DNA of 64,000 nt from a bacterium. GTDB taxonomy: Bacteria; BMS3Abin14. Position numbers and translations under genes: made by a program. Positions 49,902 to 57,925 of this stretch are shown one piece after another. Each line of letters begins with the position of its first letter. Position 1 is the stretch's first letter. The notes beneath the pieces are model-generated. The model searched no databases and was not told the DNA's origin. It saw only the letters and a list, made by a program, of their open reading frames with translations. The DNA is taken from NCBI GenBank assembly GCA_020350725.1, contig CP070719.1, positions 130,260-194,259 on the forward strand, in the 5' to 3' direction.

Positions 49902-50969
49902 TTACAGCATCAGTATCCGGCTCTTGAGAATGAGGATCTCGAAGGCCACCGAGGCCTTTCTCATCACCCGGACCAGAAATTCGATCTCGTCATCCTCGAG
50001 GCGTCGCTGCCAGGAGAAGCCGATAATGGCCGAAACGGTGTGTTTTCTAAGGACCAGGGGGCAGATGACGACTTCCTGGGGGACGTCCCAGGAAAGATCG
50101 CTCAGCCAGGGATCGGATTCGAATGCCTTCTTGCCGTCCAGGCGTTCTATGGATCTTGACTGCCGGATGGATTCCAGTACCGTTTCGGAGGTTATATCCA
50201 TCGTCCAGATGCCGAATTCCACCGGCGGTGCGATATTGCCCCCCGCCATCCAGCCCAGGGCTGAATTTCCCTTCAGCATGAGCATAAAGACGTCGTCCAT
50301 AACCCGCAGGCCGGCTGTTATGACCGTGTGGGCCACGTCGTCCCGGCTGCCGACAGACCAGAACGATTCGTTGATGTCCGATACATCCAGAGGGTCCAGG
50401 ATCTCCGGCGCCACTTCCGGCAGCTCCTGCGCGCCGGCGGGGATCAGGTGCTCCTCGCTCAATTCGACAAGCTCCTCGACAGGAGGGGCGGGTTCGGAAG
50501 GGGGAGCCAGGGACCGGGATTGGATGTATCGTGCCGCCCGCCTTATGTCATAGAGACGCTCGAGGGAATGGGTGATCCTCAGCTCGCTGGCCACAACCGG
50601 TTTGATGACCCTGTCGGTGCGAAAGCTGACCTCGTCGATGACATCGAGACGGGTAGGGTCCTCCATCGCCAGGGTGATGCGGTGCTTCTCCGCCTTGATG
50701 GGTATGATCCGGTATTTTTCCAGGAGGTCCTTGGGGATCGCGTTCAGGGTCTCCTTCGGGATGTTGTCGAAATGTTCGGCCATTGCGTAGGGGACTTTGT
50801 GCTGGGACGAGAGGATCTTGAGGATCGACTCCTCGGACACGGCACCCATCTCGATCAGATTGGTCCCCAGGCGCCCACCGAAAATGATCTGACGCTGCAG
50901 AGCCTCACTGAGCACCTTTTCGGTGATCAGGCCGCTCTCAACCAGCAGGGTGCCGAAGTTCTTCTTCAT
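49902..50969 (-). CDS. Orphan GspE/MshE N-terminal-domain protein
   Basis: 355 residues. Residues 1-150 match the N-terminal domain of type II secretion/type IV pilus ATPases: FGTLLVESGLITEKVLSEAL, LGTNLIEMGAVSEESIL and LEKYRIIPIKAEKHRITLAM. There is no Walker A and no ATPase domain. Residues 210-355 form another globular domain (DVAHTVITAGLRVMDDVFML, then VVICPLVLRKHTVSAIIGFS) that looks like a GAF-type sensor. MshEN domains can bind cyclic di-GMP, so a regulatory role is plausible. It overlaps the end of tatC by 32 bases, with AAGGAG upstream of its ATG. Confidence 0.85.
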   Translation of the reverse strand: MKKNFGTLLVESGLITEKVLSEALQRQIIFGGRLGTNLIEMGAVSEESILKILSSQHKVPYAMAEHFDNIPKETLNAIPKDLLEKYRIIPIKAEKHRITLAMEDPTRLDVIDEVSFRTDRVIKPVVASELRITHSLERLYDIRRAARYIQSRSLAPPSEPAPPVEELVELSEEHLIPAGAQELPEVAPEILDPLDVSDINESFWSVGSRDDVAHTVITAGLRVMDDVFMLMLKGNSALGWMAGGNIAPPVEFGIWTMDITSETVLESIRQSRSIERLDGKKAFESDPWLSDLSWDVPQEVVICPLVLRKHTVSAIIGFSWQRRLEDDEIEFLVRVMRKASVAFEILILKSRILML

Positions 50970-51714
50970 CCAGCAGATCTCCTTCCCCGTCCGTCAGAGG
51001 CTTTCTTCCGAAGACCCTCGCCACCAGGATGCTGATCTCGAGGAGGATGATCAGGGGGCCGGCCATGAGCAGCTGAGTGATCACGTCAGGCGGCGTCAGG
51101 GCAGCAGAGGCGATAAAGGCGAGAACGATAAAGTAACGGCGGTTCTTTGCCAGTGTGTGATGGGTGATCAACCCGGCTTTGGAAAGAAAATAGGTGATCA
51201 GAGGGAGCTCGAACACCAGGCCGAAGGCGATCAGGAGTTTGCTGGCAAAGGAAAGGTATTCACCCATGGAGGGCATGGCCTTGAGTTTGTCTCCTCCGAA
51301 ACCCATGAGAAATTCAAATCCGTAGGGAAAAACAACAAAATAGCCGAAACCTGAGCCGGTTACGAAAAACAGGGTCGAGAAGATGACGAAAGGCGCCACG
51401 AGCATCTTCTCCTTTTTATACAGTCCGGGTGCGATGAATGCCCAGGTTTGATAGAAGATAACCGGCAGGGCGAGAAAGAAGCCGGCCAGGAAGGACACCT
51501 TGAGGAGGGTGAAGAAGGCCTCCGGCACCCGGGTGAAGATCATCGTGGAATTTTCCGGGAGCGATGCGTAGATGGGGATAGCCAGAAAGTCGTATATCCT
51601 CTCCTTGAAGGCATAGCACGCCAAAAAGCCGATCAGTACGGCGATGAAGCAGATGATCAGCCGCCGCCGAAGCTCCTCGAGATGGGCGGTGAAGGGAAGC
51701 CTCTCGTCAGACAT
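50938..51714 (-). CDS. tatC: Twin-arginine translocase subunit TatC
   Basis: 258 residues with six membrane helices. The start LPFTAHLEELRRRLIICFIA has the conserved glutamate and arginines of the signal-peptide-binding site, and FIAPGLYKKEKMLVAPF is the family motif of the first cytoplasmic loop. TatC receives folded, often cofactor-bearing proteins such as molybdoenzymes. tatB overlaps its start by 8 bases. The C-terminal tail is acidic. Confidence 0.96.
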   Translation of the reverse strand: MSDERLPFTAHLEELRRRLIICFIAVLIGFLACYAFKERIYDFLAIPIYASLPENSTMIFTRVPEAFFTLLKVSFLAGFFLALPVIFYQTWAFIAPGLYKKEKMLVAPFVIFSTLFFVTGSGFGYFVVFPYGFEFLMGFGGDKLKAMPSMGEYLSFASKLLIAFGLVFELPLITYFLSKAGLITHHTLAKNRRYFIVLAFIASAALTPPDVITQLLMAGPLIILLEISILVARVFGRKPLTDGEGDLLDEEELRHPAG

Positions 51715-52087
51715 CCTTGCCTTCGTCTTCGTAATCTCCCCCCTCGATCTCGTCGGGGGAATAGGACAGCGGGGAGGGCTGTTCCGCCGCGACGGGACCG
51801 GCCGTCATCCCGGAAGACTCCTCGACGGGAGGCTCCCCGCCCGGTCCGGCAGCATCCGGTTTCCCTTCCTCATCCGGTATCAGATCGGGGTATTTCTCGG
51901 CGAATTCCTTGCGGCGCTCGAACTCCAGGTCCTTGCGCACGGTCTGCTCCAGATCGTCAGCCGCCTTCTTGAACTCGGCAAAACCCCTGCCCAGGGTCTT
52001 GGCCAGGTCGGGAAGCCTCTTGGGCCCGATGACGATCAGGGCGACAACGAGGATGATCAGAATTTCCTGCATTCCGATGCCAAGCAC
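51707..52087 (-). CDS. tatB: TatA/TatB-type subunit, probably TatB
   Basis: 126 residues. One membrane helix (QEILIILVVALIVIGPKRLP) with the conserved glutamate, the FGPK-like hinge (IGPKRLPDLAKTLGRG) and an amphipathic helix, then a long acidic and Pro-rich tail. The glutamate within the helix start and the long tail favour TatB over TatA. I start at GTG 52087, which has GGAGGAG 9 bases upstream and gives the usual MLGIGMQEI beginning; a GTG at 52105 is also in frame. tatC follows directly. A separate tatA is not in the window. Confidence 0.9.
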   Translation of the reverse strand: MLGIGMQEILIILVVALIVIGPKRLPDLAKTLGRGFAEFKKAADDLEQTVRKDLEFERRKEFAEKYPDLIPDEEGKPDAAGPGGEPPVEESSGMTAGPVAAEQPSPLSYSPDEIEGGDYEDEGKDV

Positions 52088-52224
52088 CGCTACACACTCC
52101 TCCACTCTGATAGAATGTAGATAGATGCCATCATAGTATAGCTGTTTTTCCTGTTAACACTTGGAAATATTTGGTTTTATATGTTATTTACAGAACCCTG
52201 TCAACGAATCCAGGGGGTACGGCA

Positions 52225-53145
52225 ATGGCCATGGAGAGCCTCAAGAGGGAGATCAGACAGCTGCTGCTGGAGCGGCGGGCCGTCATGCTTGCCCACAACT
52301 ATCAGAGGGACGAGATCCAGGAGATCGCCGATCACACCGGTGACTCCCTCGGTCTGTCGCAGATCGCCGCCGAGGCCGATGCCGACGTCATCGTCTTCTG
52401 CGGCGTCCACTTCATGGCCGAGTCCGCTTCGATCCTGTCGCCGGAGAAGACGATACTGCTCCCCCGCATGGAGGCGGGATGCCCCATGGCGGACATGATC
52501 ACTCCCGACGGGGTCAGGGAGATGCGGGAAAGATATCCGGGGGGCGCTGTGGTGGCGTACGTGAACACCTCTGCGGCGGTCAAGGCGGTGAGCGACGTAT
52601 GCTGCACGTCGGGAAATGCGGTTAACGTCGTCATGTCCCTCCCTGCTGACGTCGAACCGGCGATCATGATCCCGGACCAGAATCTCGCCAAGTACGTGGC
52701 GGACCAGGTGGACCGCGAGGTCGTCTGGTGGGACGGATACTGCCCGATCCATCATCAGTACACGGCCCAGGATGTCCTGGAGGTGAAGAGGGCCCATCCC
52801 GACGCCGTGTTCGCGGCCCACCCGGAATGCCGTCCCGAGGTCCTCGCCCTGGCCGATCACATCACCAGTACGTCCGGAATGTACACCTTCGCCCGGGACA
52901 CAGATGCGAAGGTGATCATCGTCGGCACCGAGCAGGGTGTCCTTTATCGGATGAGGAAAGAGAACCCGGCAAAGACATTCATCCCCCTGTCCGAGGACAT
53001 GATCTGCCCCAACATGAAGATCACCACCCTGGAGGATGTCAGGGATGCCCTTGTGACCATGGAGCCCGTGGTCAAAGTGCCGGAGGAGATCCGGGTCAAG
53101 GCCGTGAAGGCGCTGGAAAGAATGCTTGCGGTACCGAGAGACTAG
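52225..53145 (+). CDS. nadA: Quinolinate synthase NadA
   Basis: 306 residues. It joins iminoaspartate and dihydroxyacetone phosphate in NAD synthesis, using one 4Fe-4S cluster. The three cluster cysteines appear in [21 protein letters not shown] and [29 protein letters not shown] near the start is also diagnostic. I start at the ATG at 52225 (a second ATG lies 6 bases on); the frame extends upstream to 52171 without conservation. nadB and nadC are not adjacent. A terminator hairpin follows. Confidence 0.96.
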   Translation: MAMESLKREIRQLLLERRAVMLAHNYQRDEIQEIADHTGDSLGLSQIAAEADADVIVFCGVHFMAESASILSPEKTILLPRMEAGCPMADMITPDGVREMRERYPGGAVVAYVNTSAAVKAVSDVCCTSGNAVNVVMSLPADVEPAIMIPDQNLAKYVADQVDREVVWWDGYCPIHHQYTAQDVLEVKRAHPDAVFAAHPECRPEVLALADHITSTSGMYTFARDTDAKVIIVGTEQGVLYRMRKENPAKTFIPLSEDMICPNMKITTLEDVRDALVTMEPVVKVPEEIRVKAVKALERMLAVPRD

Positions 53146-53162
53146 AGGTCAGGAGTCAGGAG
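53146..53162. repeat. Short 7-nt repeat, GGTCAGG/AGTCAGG
   Basis: Two heptads plus edges (AGGTCAGGAGTCAGGAG) directly after the nadA stop. Too short to stand alone, but it fits the period-7 pattern seen in other gaps. Confidence 0.45.
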
Positions 53163-53167
53163 AAGAA

Positions 53168-53188
53168 AAGCCTCCCCTGGGGAGGCTT
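53168..53188. terminator. Bidirectional terminator between nadA and moaC
   Basis: AAGCCTCCCC and GGGGAGGCTT form a nearly loop-less inverted repeat around a single T; the inner pairs would open to make the loop. On the minus strand CTTTTCTT follows, a usable U-tract. It separates the convergent nadA and moaC genes. Confidence 0.75.
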
Positions 53189-53241
53189 CTGGAAAAACCC
53201 TTACACAATCGGGAAAATGATTCTTGGTTCTCTCCCGATTC

Positions 53242-53742
53242 CTAGCCGCTGGCTCCCGGACCCTCTCCGGTTTTCCATTCTCCCGATTTCCCTCCCGATT
53301 TATACACCAGGCGGAGACCGGTGATCACGATCCCCCGCTCCGTGGACTTGAGCATGTCGTAGAGGGTCAGGGCCGCAAGGGACACGGCCGTCATGGCCTC
53401 CATCTCCGCCCCCGTCTTGCCGTGGGTAAGAGCCGTTCCCTCGATCCGGATACCCGGCAGGGATTCGTCAGGAACCAGATCAACGTGCAGGGAGTCAAGG
53501 CCGATGGGGTGGGTAAGGGGAATGAGCTCGGAGGTTTTCTTGCCGCCCATGATGCCGGCGACCCGGGCCACCGCGAGGACGTCGCCCTTTGGAATGGTCT
53601 CCTCGAGGATCGATTTCAGGGTGGTCGCGGACATGATGACCTCGGCACGGGCCTTGGCGATGCGACGAGTAGGCTTCTTTCCGCCCACGTCCACCATCCG
53701 CGCCCTCCCCATCTCGTCCAGGTGGGTGAGGCGTCTGCTCAA
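53242..53742 (-). CDS. moaC: Cyclic pyranopterin monophosphate synthase MoaC
   Basis: 166 residues. The start ARMVDVGGKKPTRRIAKARA, the middle SELIPLTHPIGLD and the active-site region THGKTGAEMEAMTAVSLAAL identify MoaC, which makes cyclic pyranopterin monophosphate from the MoaA product. The start codon is TTG at 53742; GAGGAG, formed by the end of the PilZ gene, stands 9 bases upstream, so translation is likely coupled to that gene. The last 18 residues are unconserved. Confidence 0.95.
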   Translation of the reverse strand: MSRRLTHLDEMGRARMVDVGGKKPTRRIAKARAEVIMSATTLKSILEETIPKGDVLAVARVAGIMGGKKTSELIPLTHPIGLDSLHVDLVPDESLPGIRIEGTALTHGKTGAEMEAMTAVSLAALTLYDMLKSTERGIVITGLRLVYKSGGKSGEWKTGEGPGASG

Positions 53743-53745
53743 GGG

Positions 53746-54087
53746 CTACTCCTCGTCGACGATCTGTGCGATGACCTTCGAGTCCTCCTTCGAGATATCC
53801 TCGAAGGAGATGCCGAGCCCAAAGTGTCCATTTTCGAGCTCCCGCTGATGGACGATCCTGCCCCTGGCGCGGACCACACGGTCTCTTATGCCGAGGGTGA
53901 CCTCTACCTCATCGTTGGTTGAGGGCAGGTTGTTGGGAAGTTCGAGCAGAATGCCGCCCCTGGACAGGTCAAGGGTGCGGCCGACGGACTCCATGTCGGT
54001 GCGACCCTCCTCGTCTTTGTGGGAGAAAGAAACCAGGTTAATGGATTCCAGACGTTTGGGACGATCCTTGAAATCTTTTTTGTTCAA
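53746..54087 (-). CDS. Stand-alone PilZ-domain protein
   Basis: 113 residues. It has RPKRLESINLVSF at the start, the DxSxxG motif as TLDLSRGGILLEL and the C-terminal GLGISFEDISKED. Cyclic di-GMP binding is expected from the arginine cluster and the DLSRGG motif, although the RxxxR spacing is loose (RPKRLE). It is immediately upstream of moaC and likely in one transcript with it, an unusual pairing. The target is unknown. Confidence 0.9.
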   Translation of the reverse strand: MNKKDFKDRPKRLESINLVSFSHKDEEGRTDMESVGRTLDLSRGGILLELPNNLPSTNDEVEVTLGIRDRVVRARGRIVHQRELENGHFGLGISFEDISKEDSKVIAQIVDEE

Positions 54088-54274
54088 TGTATCCCCCTCG
54101 TCAGAAGTGGCCGCAAGAGATCCGTCCTCGTGTCAAGAGGGGTGTCCGGTCAAGGATGTATTCAGACGGTTCCCGGTCCCACGAGTCCCGTTCGATCCGT
54201 CTGTCTTCCATCCCCTCTTCCTGCCGACGGATAACATATTTTCCTAGTATTTGCAAATAGTTTGCCTGTTTTCT

Positions 54275-54303
54275 TTGACTTTTTACCTGGCTTTATTTAT
54301 AAG
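54275..54303 (+). promoter_or_regulatory. Sigma70-type promoter of yjbQ
   Basis: TTGACT at 54275-54280 and TATAAG at 54298-54303 are separated by exactly 17 bases in an AT-rich stretch. The predicted start lies at about 54310, giving a 19-base leader with AAAGAG before the ATG at 54329. Confidence 0.75.
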
Positions 54304-54328
54304 TAAAAAGCTTTCAGAAAGAGTGTAT

Positions 54329-54739
54329 ATGCACAAATTCAGGGTTTCCACCAGACGCCGGGAGGAGCTGCAGGACATCACCTCCGAAGTGGCGCGTGTC
54401 ATAGGCGCTTCGGGCCTTAAGTCAGGGCTCTGCGTCGTCTACTGCCCCCACACCACGGCGGCGCTTACGGTCAACGAGGGTGCCGACCCGGACGTCGCCG
54501 AAGATATCATCTCCGGTCTGGGGCACCTCGTTCCCTCTTCACTGCGATTCAAGCACGCCGAGGGGAATTCGGACGCCCACATCAAGGCCAGCCTCTTCGG
54601 GCCGAGCTTGACCCTCATCGTCGAGGAGGGACGGCCGGTCCTCGGGACGTGGCAGCGCATATTCTTCTGCGAATTCGATGGACCCAGGGAGCGTTCGGTG
54701 TTCGTCCGGACCGTCGCAGGGGGGGCGGGTAAAGAATGA
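54329..54739 (+). CDS. yjbQ: YjbQ-family protein (secondary thiamine-phosphate synthase-like)
   Basis: 136 residues. Family landmarks are CVVYCPHTTAALTVNEGADP, LRFKHAEGNSDAHIKASLFG and GTWQRIFFCEFDGPR, including the histidine cluster that binds metal. Some members can complement thiamine-phosphate synthase mutants, but the main role is unknown. I start at the ATG at 54329, which opens the conserved HKFRVSTRRREEL, rather than 54251. The next gene overlaps its stop in an ATGA arrangement. Confidence 0.93.
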   Translation: MHKFRVSTRRREELQDITSEVARVIGASGLKSGLCVVYCPHTTAALTVNEGADPDVAEDIISGLGHLVPSSLRFKHAEGNSDAHIKASLFGPSLTLIVEEGRPVLGTWQRIFFCEFDGPRERSVFVRTVAGGAGKE

Positions 54740-56697
54740 TAGGTGGAACGTCCCGGCTCGAAGGCTACAGGGACTGTCAGGTCTGCGCCGTGGAGGAAAA
54801 GATGCGTGCGCGGCGGTGCCATTACTGCATCGGACAGCTGGGCCTGCGGGAGTTGATGTACCTGGAGATCAAGAAGCGCCGGAGGAGAAGAGTGGCGCCC
54901 TACCTCTCGGCGCTTGTTCCGGGTCTTGGCCACTGGTATTCGGGAAGACGGTACGTCGGGACTTACTTCTTCCTCATGGCGCCCCTGAGCTTCGGCCTGG
55001 CGATCGCCACCTATCAGAGATGGAACTGGGGCATCGCCGTCATGATCCTGTCCATGGCTCTCGTCTGGCTCATCGCCATGGTGGACTCCAGGAAGGGCCC
55101 TTACTATTTCGCCCCCCCCTGCCAGATCTCCTGTCCGGGTGACGTAGCCTGCTCGAGGTACGTGCATCTGGCCGCCGAGGGAAAGGACCTGGAGGCCCTC
55201 GAGCTGGTGGAGGCCGTCTGCCCCTTCCCGGGGACGATCGGACGTATCTGTCACCACCCCTGTGAAACGGACTGCAACCGGAGCAAGGATGGCGAGGCAG
55301 TCGCCATCTGCGCCTTGAAGCGGTTTGTGGATGACCATTCCCAGAGGTCCTCCAATTTTTACCTCCGGGAGATCGAGAGGGATTCGGTCTCTCTGGGCAA
55401 GAGGGTCGCAGTGGTCGGGGCAGGGCCCAGCGGACTCTCCGCCGCGGTGTTTCTCCGTGTCCTCGGTTTCGATGTGACGCTGTTCGATGCCATGAAAATG
55501 GGTGGAGGGACCCCTACCATGTTCGCGCCGGGATACCGGCTCCCCCGGGCGGTTTACGCCAGGGAGGTCGACAGGATCCTCGAAACCGGCATCGAACAGC
55601 GATTCGGAGAGATCCTCGGCGCGGACTTCACCCTCCAGGACCTGCAGAATGAGGGTTTCTCAGGCGTCTATCTGGCTCTGGGGGCCATGCGATCCGTAAA
55701 GCTGCCCCACACCGGCGACCGGTCCCAGGGTTTTCTGGACGGCCGGGAGTTCCTGGCCGAAGTCATTAAGGGAGACATACAGGAGCTGCCCGGTGACGTA
55801 TTGGTCATAGGGGGCGGCAATGTGGCCATGGACGTAGCCCGGTCGGCCATCCGTTGCCGGGCTGACAACGTGCGGATCATCTGTCTCGAGAAGAGGCCCG
55901 AACCCAGGGAGCGACAGTATCACCACGACGGTAACGAGTGGACCGAGATCAAACCCTTGGAAACCGGGGAGTTCATGCCTGCCTGGCCATGGGAAATAGA
56001 GGACACCGTCGAGGAGGGGGTTGAGATCATCGATTCGGGGGCGACGATCTCATTCGCCGTGGAGGACGGAAGGGTGGTTCAGGCGGAATGCCAGGAAGTC
56101 CTGCGCGTTGACACCGATGATCAGGGTCGGCTCATCCCGGTCCTCAGGGACGGCTCATCCTTTGCCGTTAAAGCGGACTGGGTCATCACCGCCGTCGGTT
56201 CCTCTCCCGATTACACCGCTCTCGGAGGTCCCCCCGCCATGCTTTCCGTCCGGGAAGAAGTCCCCCTGGTCCTCCTTCCGTCCCTGGACGGCATGTCCAT
56301 CCCCGTTCTCGCGGGGGGTGACTTTGTGAGGGGTCCCGCTTCGGTGATCGAAGGCATCAGCGCCGGCCGGGAGGCGGCGATGTACCTGTACCAGAGGATC
56401 ATGGGCGATCCGGACCTGAGCATCCGTTTCCGCCGTCGCATAATCTTCAGGCCCTGGTCCAATTACGCCGACAGCCACGACAGGAGGATGAGACGGAAAC
56501 AGGTCGTCAACGCATCCGGGAGAGCCCGCAAAACCTTTGATGAAGTCTACCTCGGCTTCGAAAAGAGGGTTGCCAGGGAGGAGGCCGACCGCTGCATACG
56601 ATGTGATTGGCCCCTGGTGAGGGAGTCCAAGGTCAGGCGCTATGTCCGGTCCCTGCGGGAGGGAGGTTCCGATGACCGGGAGTCAGCAGGAGGGTAA
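54736..56697 (+). CDS. Membrane-anchored NfnB/GltD-like FAD oxidoreductase (fusion)
   Basis: 653 residues in three parts. Residues 1-50 carry two cysteine pairs (CQVC and CHYC) like a small zinc ribbon. Residues 55-120 form two or three membrane helices with a TM2-like pattern (YLSALVPGLGHWYSGRRYVG, then IAVMILSMALVWLIAMVDS). The rest is an NfnB/glutamate-synthase-small-subunit-like flavoprotein: Fe-S cysteines CQISCPGDVACSRY and CHHPCETDC, FAD site VAVVGAGPSGLSAAVFLRV, NAD(P) site VIGGGNVAMDVARSA and FAD motif VLAGGDFVRGPASV, plus CIRCDWP near the end. It would hold a pyridine-nucleotide oxidoreductase at the membrane; partner and acceptor are unknown. ATGA overlap with yjbQ. Confidence 0.85.
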   Translation: MIGGTSRLEGYRDCQVCAVEEKMRARRCHYCIGQLGLRELMYLEIKKRRRRRVAPYLSALVPGLGHWYSGRRYVGTYFFLMAPLSFGLAIATYQRWNWGIAVMILSMALVWLIAMVDSRKGPYYFAPPCQISCPGDVACSRYVHLAAEGKDLEALELVEAVCPFPGTIGRICHHPCETDCNRSKDGEAVAICALKRFVDDHSQRSSNFYLREIERDSVSLGKRVAVVGAGPSGLSAAVFLRVLGFDVTLFDAMKMGGGTPTMFAPGYRLPRAVYAREVDRILETGIEQRFGEILGADFTLQDLQNEGFSGVYLALGAMRSVKLPHTGDRSQGFLDGREFLAEVIKGDIQELPGDVLVIGGGNVAMDVARSAIRCRADNVRIICLEKRPEPRERQYHHDGNEWTEIKPLETGEFMPAWPWEIEDTVEEGVEIIDSGATISFAVEDGRVVQAECQEVLRVDTDDQGRLIPVLRDGSSFAVKADWVITAVGSSPDYTALGGPPAMLSVREEVPLVLLPSLDGMSIPVLAGGDFVRGPASVIEGISAGREAAMYLYQRIMGDPDLSIRFRRRIIFRPWSNYADSHDRRMRRKQVVNASGRARKTFDEVYLGFEKRVAREEADRCIRCDWPLVRESKVRRYVRSLREGGSDDRESAGG

Positions 56698-56733
56698 CGC
56701 CGCGGGATCACCCCGAGTCACCTTCCGATCGTC

Positions 56734-57036
56734 TCAGATGGGATCCTCGCCGAGGTCTTCCACACTGAGGACACGGTAACATTCCATGCCCTTTCGAGGC
56801 TGGGCGGGGACTGCGGTTATCTCCACCAGGATCTTCCGGCTGGGGTATCGGACCTCAAGCCGGTCTCCCACTCGGACGGATCTGCCCGGCTGCGCCACGC
56901 GGCCGTTGAGTCTGACATATCCGTTTTTACATACTGTAGCGGCCAGAGAGCGCCGCTTGATGAGGCGGGATCGTTTCAGAAAGAGGTCAAGGCGGACACA
57001 CTCCGAGGGGCCGCGATCAGTCTTCGAAGATCTCAA
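56734..57036 (-). CDS. S4-domain RNA-binding protein (RqcP/Hsp15-like)
   Basis: 100 residues. The S4 domain spans VRLDLFLKRSRLIKRRSLAA to NGYVRLNGRVAQPGRSVRVG, and its size matches the RqcP/HslR group that binds stalled large ribosomal subunits. The ribosome-rescue role is known for relatives, not shown here. The start overlaps the end of the foldase gene by 20 bases. It is the last gene of the mfd-foldase-foldase-S4 series. Confidence 0.88.
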   Translation of the reverse strand: MRSSKTDRGPSECVRLDLFLKRSRLIKRRSLAATVCKNGYVRLNGRVAQPGRSVRVGDRLEVRYPSRKILVEITAVPAQPRKGMECYRVLSVEDLGEDPI

Positions 57037-57925
57037 TGAAATACATCCCCCGCAGCTCGTCGATCCAGCTTGCGATGGCCTCCTTCCTCTTCTCCTCGAG
57101 AAGGGCCCGGGTCAGCTGGTCGCGCACGGCATCCAGGGGGGGCGGATCGACGGTGCTCCGGTCCGTCAGATGGATGAGGTGATAGCCCAGGGGTGAGAGC
57201 ACCGGACCGACCATTTCACCCGCCTCGGAGTCGATAACGGCCGCCTCCAGTTCCCTCATGAGCTCCCCCTCGCCAAACGTGCCCAGGACCCCACCCCTGG
57301 AAGCGGTGGAGGTGTCTTCGGACCACTCCATGGCCGCCTCGTCGAAGGGTTTTCCGGCTTTGATCTCCTCCAGGACCCGGACAGCCCGGTCCTTTATGAC
57401 CTCCTGATCGCCGCCGGATGAAGCGTCATCGACCTTGAACAGGATGTGGCTCAGGGTAAATTTGATCCGGCTGCGATAGCGCTCCCTGTAGCCCCTGTCC
57501 AGGTCCTGATCGTCCAGTCTCACCCGCCTCTGGACGGCCTCCGATGCGGCCTTGGACGTTATCAGCTGATCCCGCAGATTGTCCTTGAAGACCTCGAAGC
57601 TCTCTCCCCTCGAAACCAGAACCTCCCTGAATTCCTGGACGGACAGCCCGTTCCGTTCGCTGATCGACGCCAGAACCCTCTCCAGCTCATCGTCCGAAAC
57701 GACGATGTTGTTCTCCTCTGCCCAAACCAGGGCCAGACTCCTTTCGATGAGTCGCTGGAGTGCACCGTCATAGGTCATGTCTGGGCTCTCAGACCTCAGA
57801 GACAGGACCTCGAGATGGGTGATGGGAAGGTGCTGAACACGCGCGACAACCCTGTCGCCGCCGTGAACGGTGACGGGACTGAGGATCACCGCAGCGAGAA
57901 GGGCCGCCGTGAAATGCCGGCACAT
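57017..57925 (-). CDS. SurA/PpiC-type periplasmic foldase (second copy)
   Basis: 302 residues. A signal peptide (FTAALLAAVILSPVTVHG) leads into a SurA N-terminal chaperone region (LITSKAASEAVQRRVRL) and one parvulin domain: KFTLSHILFKVDDASSG, ASRGGVLGTFGEGEL and VGPVLSPLGYHLIHLTD. It should help outer-membrane proteins fold and may isomerise prolyl bonds. Its ATG directly follows the stop of the first foldase gene, so both are translated from one message. The two are clearly paralogues. Confidence 0.92.
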   Translation of the reverse strand: MCRHFTAALLAAVILSPVTVHGGDRVVARVQHLPITHLEVLSLRSESPDMTYDGALQRLIERSLALVWAEENNIVVSDDELERVLASISERNGLSVQEFREVLVSRGESFEVFKDNLRDQLITSKAASEAVQRRVRLDDQDLDRGYRERYRSRIKFTLSHILFKVDDASSGGDQEVIKDRAVRVLEEIKAGKPFDEAAMEWSEDTSTASRGGVLGTFGEGELMRELEAAVIDSEAGEMVGPVLSPLGYHLIHLTDRSTVDPPPLDAVRDQLTRALLEEKRKEAIASWIDELRGMYFIEIFED

